A stretch of 64,000 bases of DNA. It comes from CAYFFV01 sp964342695. GTDB taxonomy: Bacteria; Acidobacteriota; Vicinamibacteria; Vicinamibacterales; UBA8438. This document shows positions 45,801 through 54,955 of the stretch, in pieces (positions within the stretch are counted from its first letter, which is position 1; the number at the start of each line of letters is the position of its first letter). The notes below the pieces were generated by a model, which was not told the origin of the DNA, did not search any database, and saw only the letters and a list, made by a program, of their open reading frames with translations. Both the position numbers and the translations under genes were made by a program. Location of the stretch: NCBI GenBank assembly GCA_964342695.1, contig CAYFFV010000012.1:1-64000 (forward strand). Reading direction: 5' to 3'.

Positions 45801-46478
45801 TCACCCTTCCTCAAGAACCAAATAGAGCCGTTCCACTTCTGCCCGTTGCGCCTCAAGGCGAACGCGCGCCACTAACATCACTACAAACAAAACCAAAAAG
45901 GCCACCATGCACCACATAAATGGCCCAAACATACCAGGTGCGGAGGTTGCTAACTGAGGCACGACGCTCGTGGTCGGATGAATCGTTCGCCACACATTCA
46001 CGGAAATGTACACAAACGGTACATTTGCCAACCCAAACAACGCCAACCCAGCCGCCAGTTTATCGGAACCCGGACCGCCATAACGGCGCAACAACAGATA
46101 GGCACAAAAAATCATCTCTAAAATTAATGCCATGGTTAAACGAGCATCCCATTGCCACCAAACACCCCAAGCCTTCCGTGCCCAGAACGGTCCAGTAGTC
46201 AATCCGATAATGCCGAAAACAACCGCAAGCTCTGCGGCTGCTACAGCCAACCTATCAGCCACAGGTTTATGTCGAAAAAGATACACCGCACTCGATATTC
46301 CAGCTACAAAGACCGCTAAAAACATGACGATCCAACCCGGAACATGAAAATAAAATATTTTTTGAATTAACCCCATCGTTGACTCATAAGGTGCCCCGGC
46401 TATTTGCAAGGGAGCCAGAGCAAACATTACTAAGCCAATCAAAAGCATTAAATAAAATAATCGCTGATTCATTTCCAC
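45801..46478 (-). CDS. ccmC: Heme exporter / heme-handling protein CcmC
   Basis: 225 residues, six membrane segments. The tryptophan-rich signature GVWWQWDARLT (residues 105-115) and the heme-ligand histidines His45 (FHVP) and His167 (TIHP) are present. CcmC loads heme onto CcmE. It sits 1 base after ccmB, in the order ccmA-ccmB-ccmC-ccmD. The start is ATG (MEMNQ). Confidence 0.95.
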   Translation of the reverse strand: MEMNQRLFYLMLLIGLVMFALAPLQIAGAPYESTMGLIQKIFYFHVPGWIVMFLAVFVAGISSAVYLFRHKPVADRLAVAAAELAVVFGIIGLTTGPFWARKAWGVWWQWDARLTMALILEMIFCAYLLLRRYGGPGSDKLAAGLALFGLANVPFVYISVNVWRTIHPTTSVVPQLATSAPGMFGPFMWCMVAFLVLFVVMLVARVRLEAQRAEVERLYLVLEEG

Positions 46479-46479
46479 C

Positions 46480-47163
46480 TCATTCTGTCATGACAGGCTC
46501 AAATGTCCATAGGGCAAGTGTTAGAAAAATCGCGTCAAAAAACAACAATAGCGCCAGCCAAAAACGAGCAAGATCAAAATTCGGTTCAATCTGAATAACC
46601 GCTACGGTGCCCATTACCCCAGCAATTAATACTGGCATTGTAATCGGATACAGCAAAATCGGAAGTAACACCGCACGACTTCTCGTGCGGGCTAACATCG
46701 CAGCGAACAACGTTCCAACAGATGCGAATCCTAAATTGCCAAGCATTAGCAGGGCACCAATCCACCAAAAATATTGAATTAAAGGAGCCTGAAACAAGAG
46801 TGCTACCAATACTGCTACGACAACCTCTACAACAGACATCAACAACAGGACGCCCAAGAGCTTGCCAACAAACACCGCCGCACGTTCGACAGGCGCTAAA
46901 AGAAGCCCACGGAGTGCATCGTGATAGCGTTCCCGCTCAAACGTCGGACCAAGAGATAAAGTCCCAGAAAAAGCCACCGCGATCCACAGAATTCCCGCTG
47001 CAGCCCCTTCAATTGCGCGCCCCTCTCTCACGAAGGCAAACGAGAACACAAGAACGCATGAAACAGCAAAAAAGAGCGTCGTTGACATCATCTCCCAACT
47101 ACGAGACTCGACCTTAAGATCTTTACGCATCACAAGCCAAGCCACTCTAAGAAAACTGTTCAT
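46480..47163 (-). CDS. ccmB: Heme exporter ABC permease CcmB
   Basis: 227 residues with six hydrophobic segments. The CcmB pattern is seen in WIAVAFSGTLSLGPTFERERYHDALRGLLLAPVERAAVFVGKLLG. It forms the ABC complex with CcmA, CcmC and CcmD to release holo-CcmE. Gaps to ccmA (10 bases) and ccmC (1 base) show one transcript. Confidence 0.93.
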   Translation of the reverse strand: MNSFLRVAWLVMRKDLKVESRSWEMMSTTLFFAVSCVLVFSFAFVREGRAIEGAAAGILWIAVAFSGTLSLGPTFERERYHDALRGLLLAPVERAAVFVGKLLGVLLLMSVVEVVVAVLVALLFQAPLIQYFWWIGALLMLGNLGFASVGTLFAAMLARTRSRAVLLPILLYPITMPVLIAGVMGTVAVIQIEPNFDLARFWLALLLFFDAIFLTLALWTFEPVMTE

Positions 47164-47173
47164 ATTTCTTTTA

Positions 47174-47911
47174 TCATGCCTTCGAAATTAGCTGTAGAGT
47201 CCGCTGATACTGCTCTCTTAATGATCCGTGCATAGTTTTTTCAAACTCAACTATTTCACCAGAATGAAGCATTACTGTTCTATCCAAAAGGCCGTCTACT
47301 ATTTCGAGATCATGGGTCGCAAGAAGAACAATACAATCCTCGTTTTTTAATTCACGGAGTCTGGCAATAAGCCTAGTTCCCGCTACTTCATCAAGACCCG
47401 TAAATGGCTCATCCAACAAAATAAGACGCGGTTTGTGAAGCAACACTCTTTCAAGAGCCAGTCTCTGCCGCATGCCACGAGAAAACCCCTGAACTAGGTC
47501 ATCAGCACGATCCGCAAGCCCCGAATAATCCAGGGCATTTCTTGCATGCCACTCGGGGCGATCTAATCCATACAAACCCGCAAAAAATTCTAGATTCTCT
47601 CGAGCCGTCAAATCAGAATAGAGCTGCAGATCGTGAGATAAAAATCCGATATTCGCCCGAAGAGACGCACCAGCTTGACGTGGCGAATGATCTCCGTAAT
47701 GCACTCCCCCTTTAGATGGCTGAATTAAAGTGGCCATCACACCTAATAATGTTGATTTTCCGGCTCCATTAGGACCGACTAGACCCACCAACTCACCAGA
47801 TCGAAGAGTAAGTGTCACGTTACGCAACGCGGTTCGCCTGCCATAATACTTAAACAGCCCTGAGACAATTAACTCGTTGAATTCAAATACAGAGATCGGC
47901 TGTAATGACAT
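47174..47911 (-). CDS. ccmA: ABC transporter ATPase CcmA
   Basis: 245 residues. Walker A GPNGAGKST (46-54), signature FSRGMRQRLALERVL, Walker B LILLDEPF and switch THD. Its place before ccmB and the FSRGMRQR motif identify it as CcmA, not a general transporter subunit. ATP hydrolysis in this family releases CcmE-heme from CcmC. The first codons (MSLQPIS) may be trimmed to a later start. 14 bases after the upstream gene stop. Confidence 0.92.
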   Translation of the reverse strand: MSLQPISVFEFNELIVSGLFKYYGRRTALRNVTLTLRSGELVGLVGPNGAGKSTLLGVMATLIQPSKGGVHYGDHSPRQAGASLRANIGFLSHDLQLYSDLTARENLEFFAGLYGLDRPEWHARNALDYSGLADRADDLVQGFSRGMRQRLALERVLLHKPRLILLDEPFTGLDEVAGTRLIARLRELKNEDCIVLLATHDLEIVDGLLDRTVMLHSGEIVEFEKTMHGSLREQYQRTLQLISKA

Positions 47912-47925
47912 TAGCGCCCTGTCGT

Positions 47926-49134
47926 CTAAGATTGATTTGCAGGCAACTGATCAATGGAAAGAAAATCTGGCATCTCATCCTGATCAAGAACTCGATAAAT
48001 CTTTTCAATCGACGAAAACAATTCGCTCCGGCGAGTGCTGTACTTGGTCGAACCTATTTTACTATTTTGGTATTGCTTCTCAATCTTAACCAGTTCTGAA
48101 AACAAGTGTGTCCGCCTCGCCAACAACACTTGTCGCCTGTCTTCTGCCTCGGGCACACCATGAGGACCCACCAGACTTAACCAAACACCAACACCTAAGA
48201 TAAAAAAGGCTGCGATCAGCGCTACCGATCGTCCGATAGTGCTCCTGTGAGGCAAACCAACTAGCTCAACGGAAAACTCACGCCCAGCTAAAAGTCTAGG
48301 ACCTACTCCAATCACATAATCTACTCCGCCCGGAACCTCTGAAGGCACTTCCATCCGGCGTTCAATCTGAGAGGATGTAAAATCGAGCTGTGGCCAATCT
48401 TCGATAGAAAACAGCATCGATTCCATGTCCACTGGAAATATTTGAGAGAGAGATAAACTATCGCCACTATAGGGAAGAATAAAAGCAATCCGAAGCGGTG
48501 TTACGCCAGGGTCGAAGGGCCCAGCCAGTTCAATTCGTGGACCATCCGTAACTGTCCGAGGCGACGATCCAGGCAAGACTGTGACCCCCTGCGATCCACT
48601 CGGGAGATCAAACGCTACAATGGTCTCAGTTTCGACAGGCGAATCTTCGATATTTAAAACTTCAAACACATAGTAGACCTCAACACTCTCCTCAACTAAT
48701 TCAATTTGGATAAAAGATTCTCCTCCAAAACTAACTTGCCCTCGTTTTGCAGGAAGCGGAGGATTTTCAGGATCGACACCAACAAGCATAACCCGTATTC
48801 CACCCCGGCCAGGCACGGCAAAAAACTGTGACTCAATTGTTTCACCGTCAAGCTCTGTCGAAGCCTGAACTCGTTGTCCTGGATTAAGAGTCAGAAAAGT
48901 GGCTCTACCCTCTGCATCAGTAAGAGCTGTCTCGACTATGTCACCTTGTCGAAGATCAACTGGATGACCCAGTACATTATTGGACAGGCTGCCGCGAATA
49001 ACCCGAACAGATATCGTCCCATCTGGAAGACCTTGATCAGGAAGAGGCATTCCAGACATCTGACGGGGATCCGGTTGGATAGCCGCTAAAGTTGTTACAC
49101 AAAAAAAGATAAAAACACAGGTGCTCTTTTTCAC
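47926..49134 (-). CDS. Uncharacterised exported protein of the ccm operon, single C-terminal membrane segment
   Basis: 402 residues from the GTG at 49134, which overlaps the upstream stop as GTGA; a longer frame to 49161 is rejected. N-terminal signal peptide (KKSTCVFIFFCVTTLAAIQ), then a Cna-B/carboxypeptidase-regulatory-like beta domain (GHPVDLRQGDIVETALTDAEGRATFLTL), a second beta-rich part (about 110-290), one hydrophobic segment (about 302-322) and a charged, possibly coiled-coil cytoplasmic tail of 80 residues. I recognise no named family. Placed between the ccmF side and ccmA, it is probably an envelope component of cytochrome c maturation or of its target complex. Confidence 0.65.
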   Translation of the reverse strand: MKKSTCVFIFFCVTTLAAIQPDPRQMSGMPLPDQGLPDGTISVRVIRGSLSNNVLGHPVDLRQGDIVETALTDAEGRATFLTLNPGQRVQASTELDGETIESQFFAVPGRGGIRVMLVGVDPENPPLPAKRGQVSFGGESFIQIELVEESVEVYYVFEVLNIEDSPVETETIVAFDLPSGSQGVTVLPGSSPRTVTDGPRIELAGPFDPGVTPLRIAFILPYSGDSLSLSQIFPVDMESMLFSIEDWPQLDFTSSQIERRMEVPSEVPGGVDYVIGVGPRLLAGREFSVELVGLPHRSTIGRSVALIAAFFILGVGVWLSLVGPHGVPEAEDRRQVLLARRTHLFSELVKIEKQYQNSKIGSTKYSTRRSELFSSIEKIYRVLDQDEMPDFLSIDQLPANQS

Positions 49135-49724
49135 TGTGTGCTCTCCAAAGACACACCACATGATTTGCAGAACTTAGCGTCACGCTCATTGTCAGTCCCA
49201 CAATCGTTACAGAGAAACCGCCCATCCGAATTTTTTCGGGTTTCTGTAAGCTCAAAACCCTCTGAATCCAAAAGGCGCTCGAGCTCACGTTCGATTAAAC
49301 CACGGTAGTCAGATTTTTTAACATCCAATTGTTTCATGAGAGCTACGGCCCGAGATCTGAGCCGTGTATTCATTTCCTGAAAATCTTCTAACGAGACTTT
49401 GCTCATTGCTCGATCAAATTCCAACTCCTTAATCGAACGAAGTAATAGTGTTTTTTCTCTTTCAAGAGCAGCCCTGGTCTTACCTTGAATAACCTCAGTA
49501 CGTTCGTTAAATTCTGAGTCAAACAATGGCCACAAAGTACGATAAATCATGAATCCTACATAGGCGGCAGACCCAATCGCGCTAACCAATAAGAACAGAA
49601 CTGCAGGGTCGTTCGGTCGAACGACAAATACGGCTACTGTGGCAGCCAAAAGACCTATTAGAACGAAAAGATGCCAAGGTCGGAAATTACTACCCGTGTC
49701 AGTCGAGGTTTCTGAGTTCATCAT
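49131..49724 (-). CDS. Membrane protein with coiled coil and C-terminal zinc ribbon
   Basis: 197 residues. Two hydrophobic segments (about 17-34 and 41-59), a charged coiled-coil region (EREKTLLLRSIKELEFDRAMS...), and a CxxC...CxxC zinc ribbon at the end (Cys172, 175, 186, 189). The ribbon and helix face the cytoplasm if the two segments form a hairpin. The layout recalls CcmI-like or zinc-ribbon accessory proteins, but there is no TPR domain. The start lies 26 bases inside the ccmF gene and the stop is coupled to the next gene. Probably a cytoplasmic-side partner of the maturation machinery. Confidence 0.7.
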   Translation of the reverse strand: MMNSETSTDTGSNFRPWHLFVLIGLLAATVAVFVVRPNDPAVLFLLVSAIGSAAYVGFMIYRTLWPLFDSEFNERTEVIQGKTRAALEREKTLLLRSIKELEFDRAMSKVSLEDFQEMNTRLRSRAVALMKQLDVKKSDYRGLIERELERLLDSEGFELTETRKNSDGRFLCNDCGTDNERDAKFCKSCGVSLESTQ

Positions 49725-52176
49725 CCAACCGCGCCTCTAGCGCATCATCAGAAGAAGTCGCCGATTCAGAAACTTTCTGACCTTTAGAATGTCGTCGGGA
49801 CCATCGAACAGCAACAACACCAATTCCAACGAGGAAAGAACCACCAATTGCTAGCGGAAACATCCAAGCCAGCTGATTGAAGGCACCAATCGGAGCACCC
49901 AGAGGCTCCTGACTTCCATATGTATCGATAAAATACTGGTACACCTCGTCTCGATTTTTTCCCCGCGCTACCTGTTCATGAAGTTGACTGCGCATATTAT
50001 CCGAAGTTCCACAGGTACAAACTGACAACTGTAAATGCGAACAACTTCCGCAGATACAAACCAACTCAGACTGTAACTCGGCTTCAAGAACACGTTGCTC
50101 CTCTGTCAAGGGAGCTCCTCCAGGAACCGCGACTTGGGCTCTCCCTGTTGCCATGAGTCCTCCCCATAAAAACAACAAGATAACCATAGAAGTCGTCGCG
50201 GCACCGGCAGGAACCTTTGCACTTAAAAAGGCAAAACTACTCTCAGGTAACAAGGCAATCCCTGTACCAAGAGCCATTACAGCGAAACCAAACCAAATCC
50301 AGTTAACAAGTGGGTTGACCGTCACTTGGAAAGCAGCGGATTGATCAGCTAAATCATAGGTGGCTAATGTGACATATAAATCTTCAGACGGTGCCCGTCG
50401 TATCGCAACTTCAGTAGTAGGCTCCGTCTCATGTTTGCGGAAAAACCATCGTGCCGGAAAAAGTTCTCCGACCTCTTCAGAGTCCTTGAATACGGTCATA
50501 TGTGCAGTGATCATCTGTTTCTGACCATCATCGGATTCACTCAGACGATCATGACGAACCTCAAACCTCCCTATCTCAACTGACTCACCTGGACTAAGCA
50601 GTACTTGTCGTTCAAGTTTATAGCCGGCACCCGCAAAACCAAGAAACATTAAGACGATTCCAAGATGCACTACATACCCACCATAACGCCGACGAGAGCG
50701 CATCATTAAACCCACCATTGCCGTCACAATATCAGTACCAGTTGCCCCCCGTCGCACCTGTGCACCTCTAATAAATTCCTGACTAATCGTACCGACCACA
50801 AAGGCACAAAAAGCAAAAGCCAACCCTGAAACCCAAACTCGGAAACCGATGCCATAAAGACCGACAGCCGTCAATATTGCCAACCCAAGCGGCCAGATAA
50901 ATTGATAAACCAAATTACTCGGGCTCGACTTTCGCCAAGCCAACAGAGGTCCAATACCTGTTAAAAACAACAACATTAATCCAATTGGAACCATCCAAGT
51001 GTTAAAGAATGGTGGTCCAACCGTAATTCGCTGTCCTGTAACGGCTTCACTAATCGTAGGAAATAACGTAGCAAAAAGAATAAAAAATGCCGAAAAGAGC
51101 AATATCCAATTATTTATAAGAAACGCTGCTTCTCTGGATATCCATGACTCAAATTCATTGCGTGCGCGTAAAAGAGGTAACCGGTAAATAACGAAACCGA
51201 AACCGAATAGAACAATCACCGCCATAAAAATACTGAATAGCATCGTGAGTTCAGGATCTTCACCAAACGCGTGAACAGATTGCACAATGCCACTGCGTGT
51301 CAAAAATGTTCCAACGATAGTGAGCAAAAAGGTGAGAATAACTAGAGTGACATTCCAGACACGCAACATATTCCGTCGTTCCTGAACCATCACTGAATGA
51401 AGAAATGCTGTCGCAGTAAACCACGGCAGAGCACCTGCATTCTCAACAGGGTCCCAGCCCCAAAAACCACCCCACCCAAGCTCCTCGTACGCCCAAATCA
51501 TTCCAAGTGTGAGACCAAGGGAAAGAAACAACCAAGAGAACATTGTCCAACGACGCACCGCACGCAGCCACGAATCATCCAAATACCCTGTAATAAGAGC
51601 AGCCATCCCAAAAGCAAATGGAATGGTCATACCGACAAATCCAGTGTAGAGAGAGGGAGGATGAATCGCCATATAGGGATTCTGCAAAAGCGGGTTAAGG
51701 CCTCGGCCATCAACCGGAGATTCAGTCAGATACGTAGCAAACGGATCCTTATGAACAATCATAACGAACAGAAAAAACCATTGCACACCAGCAATAACCG
51801 CTACTACATAGGGAAGTAATTCTCGTTGCCGTTCGCGATTGCTATGAACCGCAATCGCACCAAATACAGAAAGCAAAAACACCCAGAACATAATCGAACC
51901 ATCGAGTCCGCCCCAATAGGATGTAAGTTTATAAAACAGGGGCTGAACTGAATCAGAATACCGATCTACATAGCGAATACTGTAGTTCTCTGTAACAAAT
52001 GCATGAACGATGATTGACGACGCTAACGTCATCAACGCAGTCACCAGATAGAACGCGCCGATGCCACTCTGAATGATGCGGGACGAACGCCGCCGAGCAC
52101 CTGCAACTGATGCCACAATGGCATATGTACAAGCTAAGAAAGCGACAAGCAATGTATAAGAACCTAGTGTCGGCAT
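49699..52176 (-). CDS. ccmF: CcmF fused to a CcmH-like domain
   Basis: 825 residues. The first about 655 are CcmF: NPLLQNPYMAIHPPSLYTGF (161-180) and the tryptophan-rich heme-handling motif WGGFWGWDPVENA (235-247), with the family membrane segments. After one more hydrophobic segment, residues about 690-760 match the CcmH pattern (cysteines, then HEQVARGKNRDEVYQYFIDTYG). The cysteines are spaced as CxCxxC...CxC (Cys707, 709, 712, 720, 722), not the usual LRCxxC. A last membrane segment and charged tail follow. So heme lyase and apocytochrome-thiol handling are on one chain. Frame is continuous, so this is a real fusion as far as sequence shows. Confidence 0.9.
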   Translation of the reverse strand: MPTLGSYTLLVAFLACTYAIVASVAGARRRSSRIIQSGIGAFYLVTALMTLASSIIVHAFVTENYSIRYVDRYSDSVQPLFYKLTSYWGGLDGSIMFWVFLLSVFGAIAVHSNRERQRELLPYVVAVIAGVQWFFLFVMIVHKDPFATYLTESPVDGRGLNPLLQNPYMAIHPPSLYTGFVGMTIPFAFGMAALITGYLDDSWLRAVRRWTMFSWLFLSLGLTLGMIWAYEELGWGGFWGWDPVENAGALPWFTATAFLHSVMVQERRNMLRVWNVTLVILTFLLTIVGTFLTRSGIVQSVHAFGEDPELTMLFSIFMAVIVLFGFGFVIYRLPLLRARNEFESWISREAAFLINNWILLFSAFFILFATLFPTISEAVTGQRITVGPPFFNTWMVPIGLMLLFLTGIGPLLAWRKSSPSNLVYQFIWPLGLAILTAVGLYGIGFRVWVSGLAFAFCAFVVGTISQEFIRGAQVRRGATGTDIVTAMVGLMMRSRRRYGGYVVHLGIVLMFLGFAGAGYKLERQVLLSPGESVEIGRFEVRHDRLSESDDGQKQMITAHMTVFKDSEEVGELFPARWFFRKHETEPTTEVAIRRAPSEDLYVTLATYDLADQSAAFQVTVNPLVNWIWFGFAVMALGTGIALLPESSFAFLSAKVPAGAATTSMVILLFLWGGLMATGRAQVAVPGGAPLTEEQRVLEAELQSELVCICGSCSHLQLSVCTCGTSDNMRSQLHEQVARGKNRDEVYQYFIDTYGSQEPLGAPIGAFNQLAWMFPLAIGGSFLVGIGVVAVRWSRRHSKGQKVSESATSSDDALEARLDDELRNLD

Positions 52177-52243
52177 GTCAGAAAACCTCTCGGTCGAAAA
52201 GTTTCAACAAAATAAAGTCACCGAGGAAAGAATGGAACAACGA

Positions 52244-52693
52244 TCAGTTGGAGTTAGGGACATTACTCAGCGATGTTTCTGGTTCGCCGACTATATTTCC
52301 AATTGTTGGCTTCGCTTCGTATTTTGACGGGCATTTAGCCATAATCCCATCAGGTTCCACATGGAAGGTATTACCATCTAGACGTCCTGTTATGACGACC
52401 TCAGCATCATTCTTGAAGGTATCTGGTACGATGCCGATATATTCCGCCTGAATTACATATCCATTGTTTTCAACGTCAAATTGATATTCCATACTCTTCG
52501 GGCGAACACGAATATCCTGTGCGTAACCATGGACCTGAAGACGCTTTCCATACCAAGCAGAAGGGTCAACCATGACCTCGTCCACGTGCTGGTAGTAGGC
52601 AGTTCCATCTGCCATGGTGGTCCATAACAAACCTACCAACGCCCCTAATAAAACTGTTGCTGTTAAACCTATCTTCAATGCTTTACTTGGCAT
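52244..52693 (-). CDS. ccmE: CcmE heme chaperone, CxxxY type
   Basis: 149 residues from the ATG at 52693 (an upstream GTG at 52720 is less likely), preceded by GGAGGTG. An N-terminal anchor (LTATVLLGALVGLLW) is followed by the CcmE OB-fold pattern (YYQHVDEVM, VHGYAQDI, FDVENNG, VVITGRLDG). The heme-binding HxxxY is replaced by CPSKY with Cys121 and Tyr125. Family knowledge: archaeal and some Desulfovibrio CcmE bind heme through Cys in this position. First gene of the operon. Confidence 0.93.
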   Translation of the reverse strand: MPSKALKIGLTATVLLGALVGLLWTTMADGTAYYQHVDEVMVDPSAWYGKRLQVHGYAQDIRVRPKSMEYQFDVENNGYVIQAEYIGIVPDTFKNDAEVVITGRLDGNTFHVEPDGIMAKCPSKYEAKPTIGNIVGEPETSLSNVPNSN

Positions 52694-52764
52694 ATATACC
52701 CCGGCACCTCCGCAGGACACCTAATTAGGATATCGTCCACGCCACAACTCAGTCAACGCGTCTT

Positions 52765-53349
52765 TTAATGTTTAGGAAACTCTCTAAACAAACGATCGAC
52801 CTGAACTAGCGGTAATCCTACTACGTTTGAATACGAACCCCTTATTTCTTGGACAAAACGAGATCCGAGCCCTTGTATACCGTAACCACCGGCCTTGTCG
52901 GAAGGTTCCCCAGTACTCACGTACCATTTAATTGTTTCCTCATCCAGTTGAACCAACTGCACGAAGGTCATTACAACGGAGCTAGCAACTTCCTCGCCGC
53001 ACCTTAAACTAACGCCTGTATAAACCTGATGAACATTCCCTGATAACTTACGTAACATCCTTTTCGCATCATCTGTATTCTTAGGCTTTCCAAGTATTTC
53101 GTGATTAATCACCACCGAAGTGTCCGCCCCGAGTACGAAACATTCAGGAAACTTCCTTCCTACTAACTCGGCCTTCTCCGCTGACAACCGTCTTACGTAA
53201 TTTTCGGCCATTTCATTTTCAATCTGACTTTCGTCAATATCAGCTGGAACGATCTCAAACACATACCCGGCCCGGGTTAACAGCTCCGCTCGACGTGGCG
53301 ATGAAGAAGCAAGAACAAAAGATGACTTCCAATGATACACTTGACGCAC
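52765..53349 (-). CDS. maf: Maf-family nucleoside triphosphate pyrophosphatase
   Basis: 194 residues. Motifs are LASSSPRR (N-terminus), ADTSVV with the catalytic Asp, KAGGYGIQG and GSYSNVVGLP. The dTTP/UTP pyrophosphatase (YhdE-like) subgroup is likely from KAGGYGIQG. It cleans the pool of modified nucleotides and has been tied to septum arrest. The start is a GTG at 53349. Divergent from the DUF721 gene with 93 bases between. Confidence 0.92.
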   Translation of the reverse strand: MRQVYHWKSSFVLASSSPRRAELLTRAGYVFEIVPADIDESQIENEMAENYVRRLSAEKAELVGRKFPECFVLGADTSVVINHEILGKPKNTDDAKRMLRKLSGNVHQVYTGVSLRCGEEVASSVVMTFVQLVQLDEETIKWYVSTGEPSDKAGGYGIQGLGSRFVQEIRGSYSNVVGLPLVQVDRLFREFPKH

Positions 53350-53442
53350 CGTGCCTTTTTAACGCAATAACGCGTTGTCAAAAATTAAATAATAGCTGAC
53401 TTTTTAAATATTACTGAAACACTTCGTTAGGTAGGATTTATT

Positions 53443-53727
53443 TTGATCTCCGCCAAAAATATCGCTCCCCAGGCCATCGGTGCGATGCTAAAGAAACAGC
53501 CTCTCACGAAAGCTAAAATTCAGTTCGCGTGGAGCATCGCAGTCGGAGCATCAATCGCACGCGTCACTAAGATCAACTTGTCTTCGAGTGGAACACTATA
53601 CGTTAAAGCGGATGCTAAATTGTGGCGCACTGAAATCAACAGGTCAAATCCACTAATAACAAGACGTCTTCAAGATCTTCTCGGCCGGGACGTTGTTAAG
53701 AATATTTTTGTTAAAGAGCGAGTGTAA
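53443..53727 (+). CDS. DUF721 (DciA-like) protein
   Basis: 94 residues with the DUF721 pattern: FAWSIAVGASIARVTKI, LYVKADAKLWRTEIN, then RRLQDLLGRDVVKNIFV. DciA proteins of this family help load the replicative helicase in bacteria without DnaC, but this one is short and contains only the conserved core. Starts with TTG at 53443, with TAGGA about eight bases upstream. Two bases separate its stop from the thiolase ATG, so they are one transcript. Confidence 0.75.
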   Translation: MISAKNIAPQAIGAMLKKQPLTKAKIQFAWSIAVGASIARVTKINLSSSGTLYVKADAKLWRTEINRSNPLITRRLQDLLGRDVVKNIFVKERV

Positions 53728-53729
53728 TT

Positions 53730-54908
53730 ATGCGAGAGTCCGTCATTGTCAGTGCGACCAGATTGCCAACTGGAAAATTTTTGGGCGCACTTAAGAGCCT
53801 AAACGCAACAGACCTTGGCTCTCTCGTCATCAGAGAGGCCGTCAGCCGTTGTGGAATAGACCCTCACACAGTTGATGAATGCATTATGGGAAATGTTGTC
53901 TCAGCAGGTCTTGGACAAGCGCCCGCACGACAAGCAGCACTTCGTGGTGGACTATCAGATCGTGTTGCCGCTTTAACAATTAATAAAGTTTGCGGCTCAG
54001 GCCTTAAAGCAGTGATGCTAGCGACGCAAGGCATCGCAACAGGTGACATAGAAATCGCCGTTGGGGGCGGAATGGAATCAATGAGTAATTGTCCATATCT
54101 CATCCCAAAGGCCCGTGAGGGAAAACGTCTTGGTAACACAACAGCATCTGACTCCATGATTCGCGATGGGCTTTGGTGCTCATTAGAGAACTGGCCGATG
54201 GGCCTCGCTGGAGAAGCAGTGGCCAATAAATATGGTGTCACCCGTGAAGTTCAGGATCAATTTGCTTTCGAGAGTCACCAAAAAGCATCGAATGCAATGA
54301 ACGAACGGTGGTTTGAAGATGAAATTTTACCCGTCGAAATCCAACAACGTCGAGGAGATTCAAAAATCCATCGACACGACGAATCAGTACGAAAGGACAC
54401 ATCTATTCAGTCGCTATCTAGGCTCAAACCGGCCTTTAAAGATAACGGATCCGTGACTGCCGGCAACGCTCCAGGAGTCAATGACGGCGCAGCAGCCCTA
54501 GTCTTAATGAGTGCAAGTAAGGCGTCTTCACTTAACATCTCCCCGTTGGCGCGTATCGTCGGACAATCCGTCAGTGGACTGTCACCAAAATGGTTGCTAA
54601 TGACTCCAGTACAAGCCGTCAAGAAACTTCTTACAAAGGTCGGCTGGACTATGGAAAGCGTCGACCTAATCGAGATCAATGAAGCCTTTGCTGCTCAAGC
54701 TGTCGCTGTAATAAAAGAACTGGAGATCAATCCAGATAAAGTCAACATCTATGGTGGGGCTATTGCACTCGGTCATCCAATCGGTGCTAGTGGAGCTCGT
54801 ATTCTAACAACTTTGGTTTACGCACTTCAGAGACGAAATTTAAAACGGGGAATCGCTACACTCTGCCTTGGGGGAGGTAATGGCGTTGCCCTTGCCATCG
54901 AACGATGA
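53730..54908 (+). CDS. Acetyl-CoA acetyltransferase (thiolase)
   Basis: 392 residues of the degradative/biosynthetic thiolase family. Catalytic Cys88 in NKVCGSGLKAV, His349 in LGHPIGASG, Cys379 in CLGGGNG, and the NEAFAAQ motif. AtoB/PhaA-type acetoacetyl-CoA formation or cleavage is likely from VTAGNAPGVNDGAAA. It is co-transcribed with the short DUF721 gene. Its stop is 48 bases from the convergent propeller gene. Confidence 0.93.
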   Translation: MRESVIVSATRLPTGKFLGALKSLNATDLGSLVIREAVSRCGIDPHTVDECIMGNVVSAGLGQAPARQAALRGGLSDRVAALTINKVCGSGLKAVMLATQGIATGDIEIAVGGGMESMSNCPYLIPKAREGKRLGNTTASDSMIRDGLWCSLENWPMGLAGEAVANKYGVTREVQDQFAFESHQKASNAMNERWFEDEILPVEIQQRRGDSKIHRHDESVRKDTSIQSLSRLKPAFKDNGSVTAGNAPGVNDGAAALVLMSASKASSLNISPLARIVGQSVSGLSPKWLLMTPVQAVKKLLTKVGWTMESVDLIEINEAFAAQAVAVIKELEINPDKVNIYGGAIALGHPIGASGARILTTLVYALQRRNLKRGIATLCLGGGNGVALAIER

Positions 54909-54955
54909 ACGTAAAAAAACAAGGCTTCTTCAATCAATTGCCAACTCTATTGAAC

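Noticed and set aside
49699..50064. Apparent CcmF-CcmH fusion as a missing stop codon or frameshift artefact
   Set aside because: The frame is continuous, with a logical membrane segment joining the domains and normal following genes; retained as a real fusion unless read data say otherwise.
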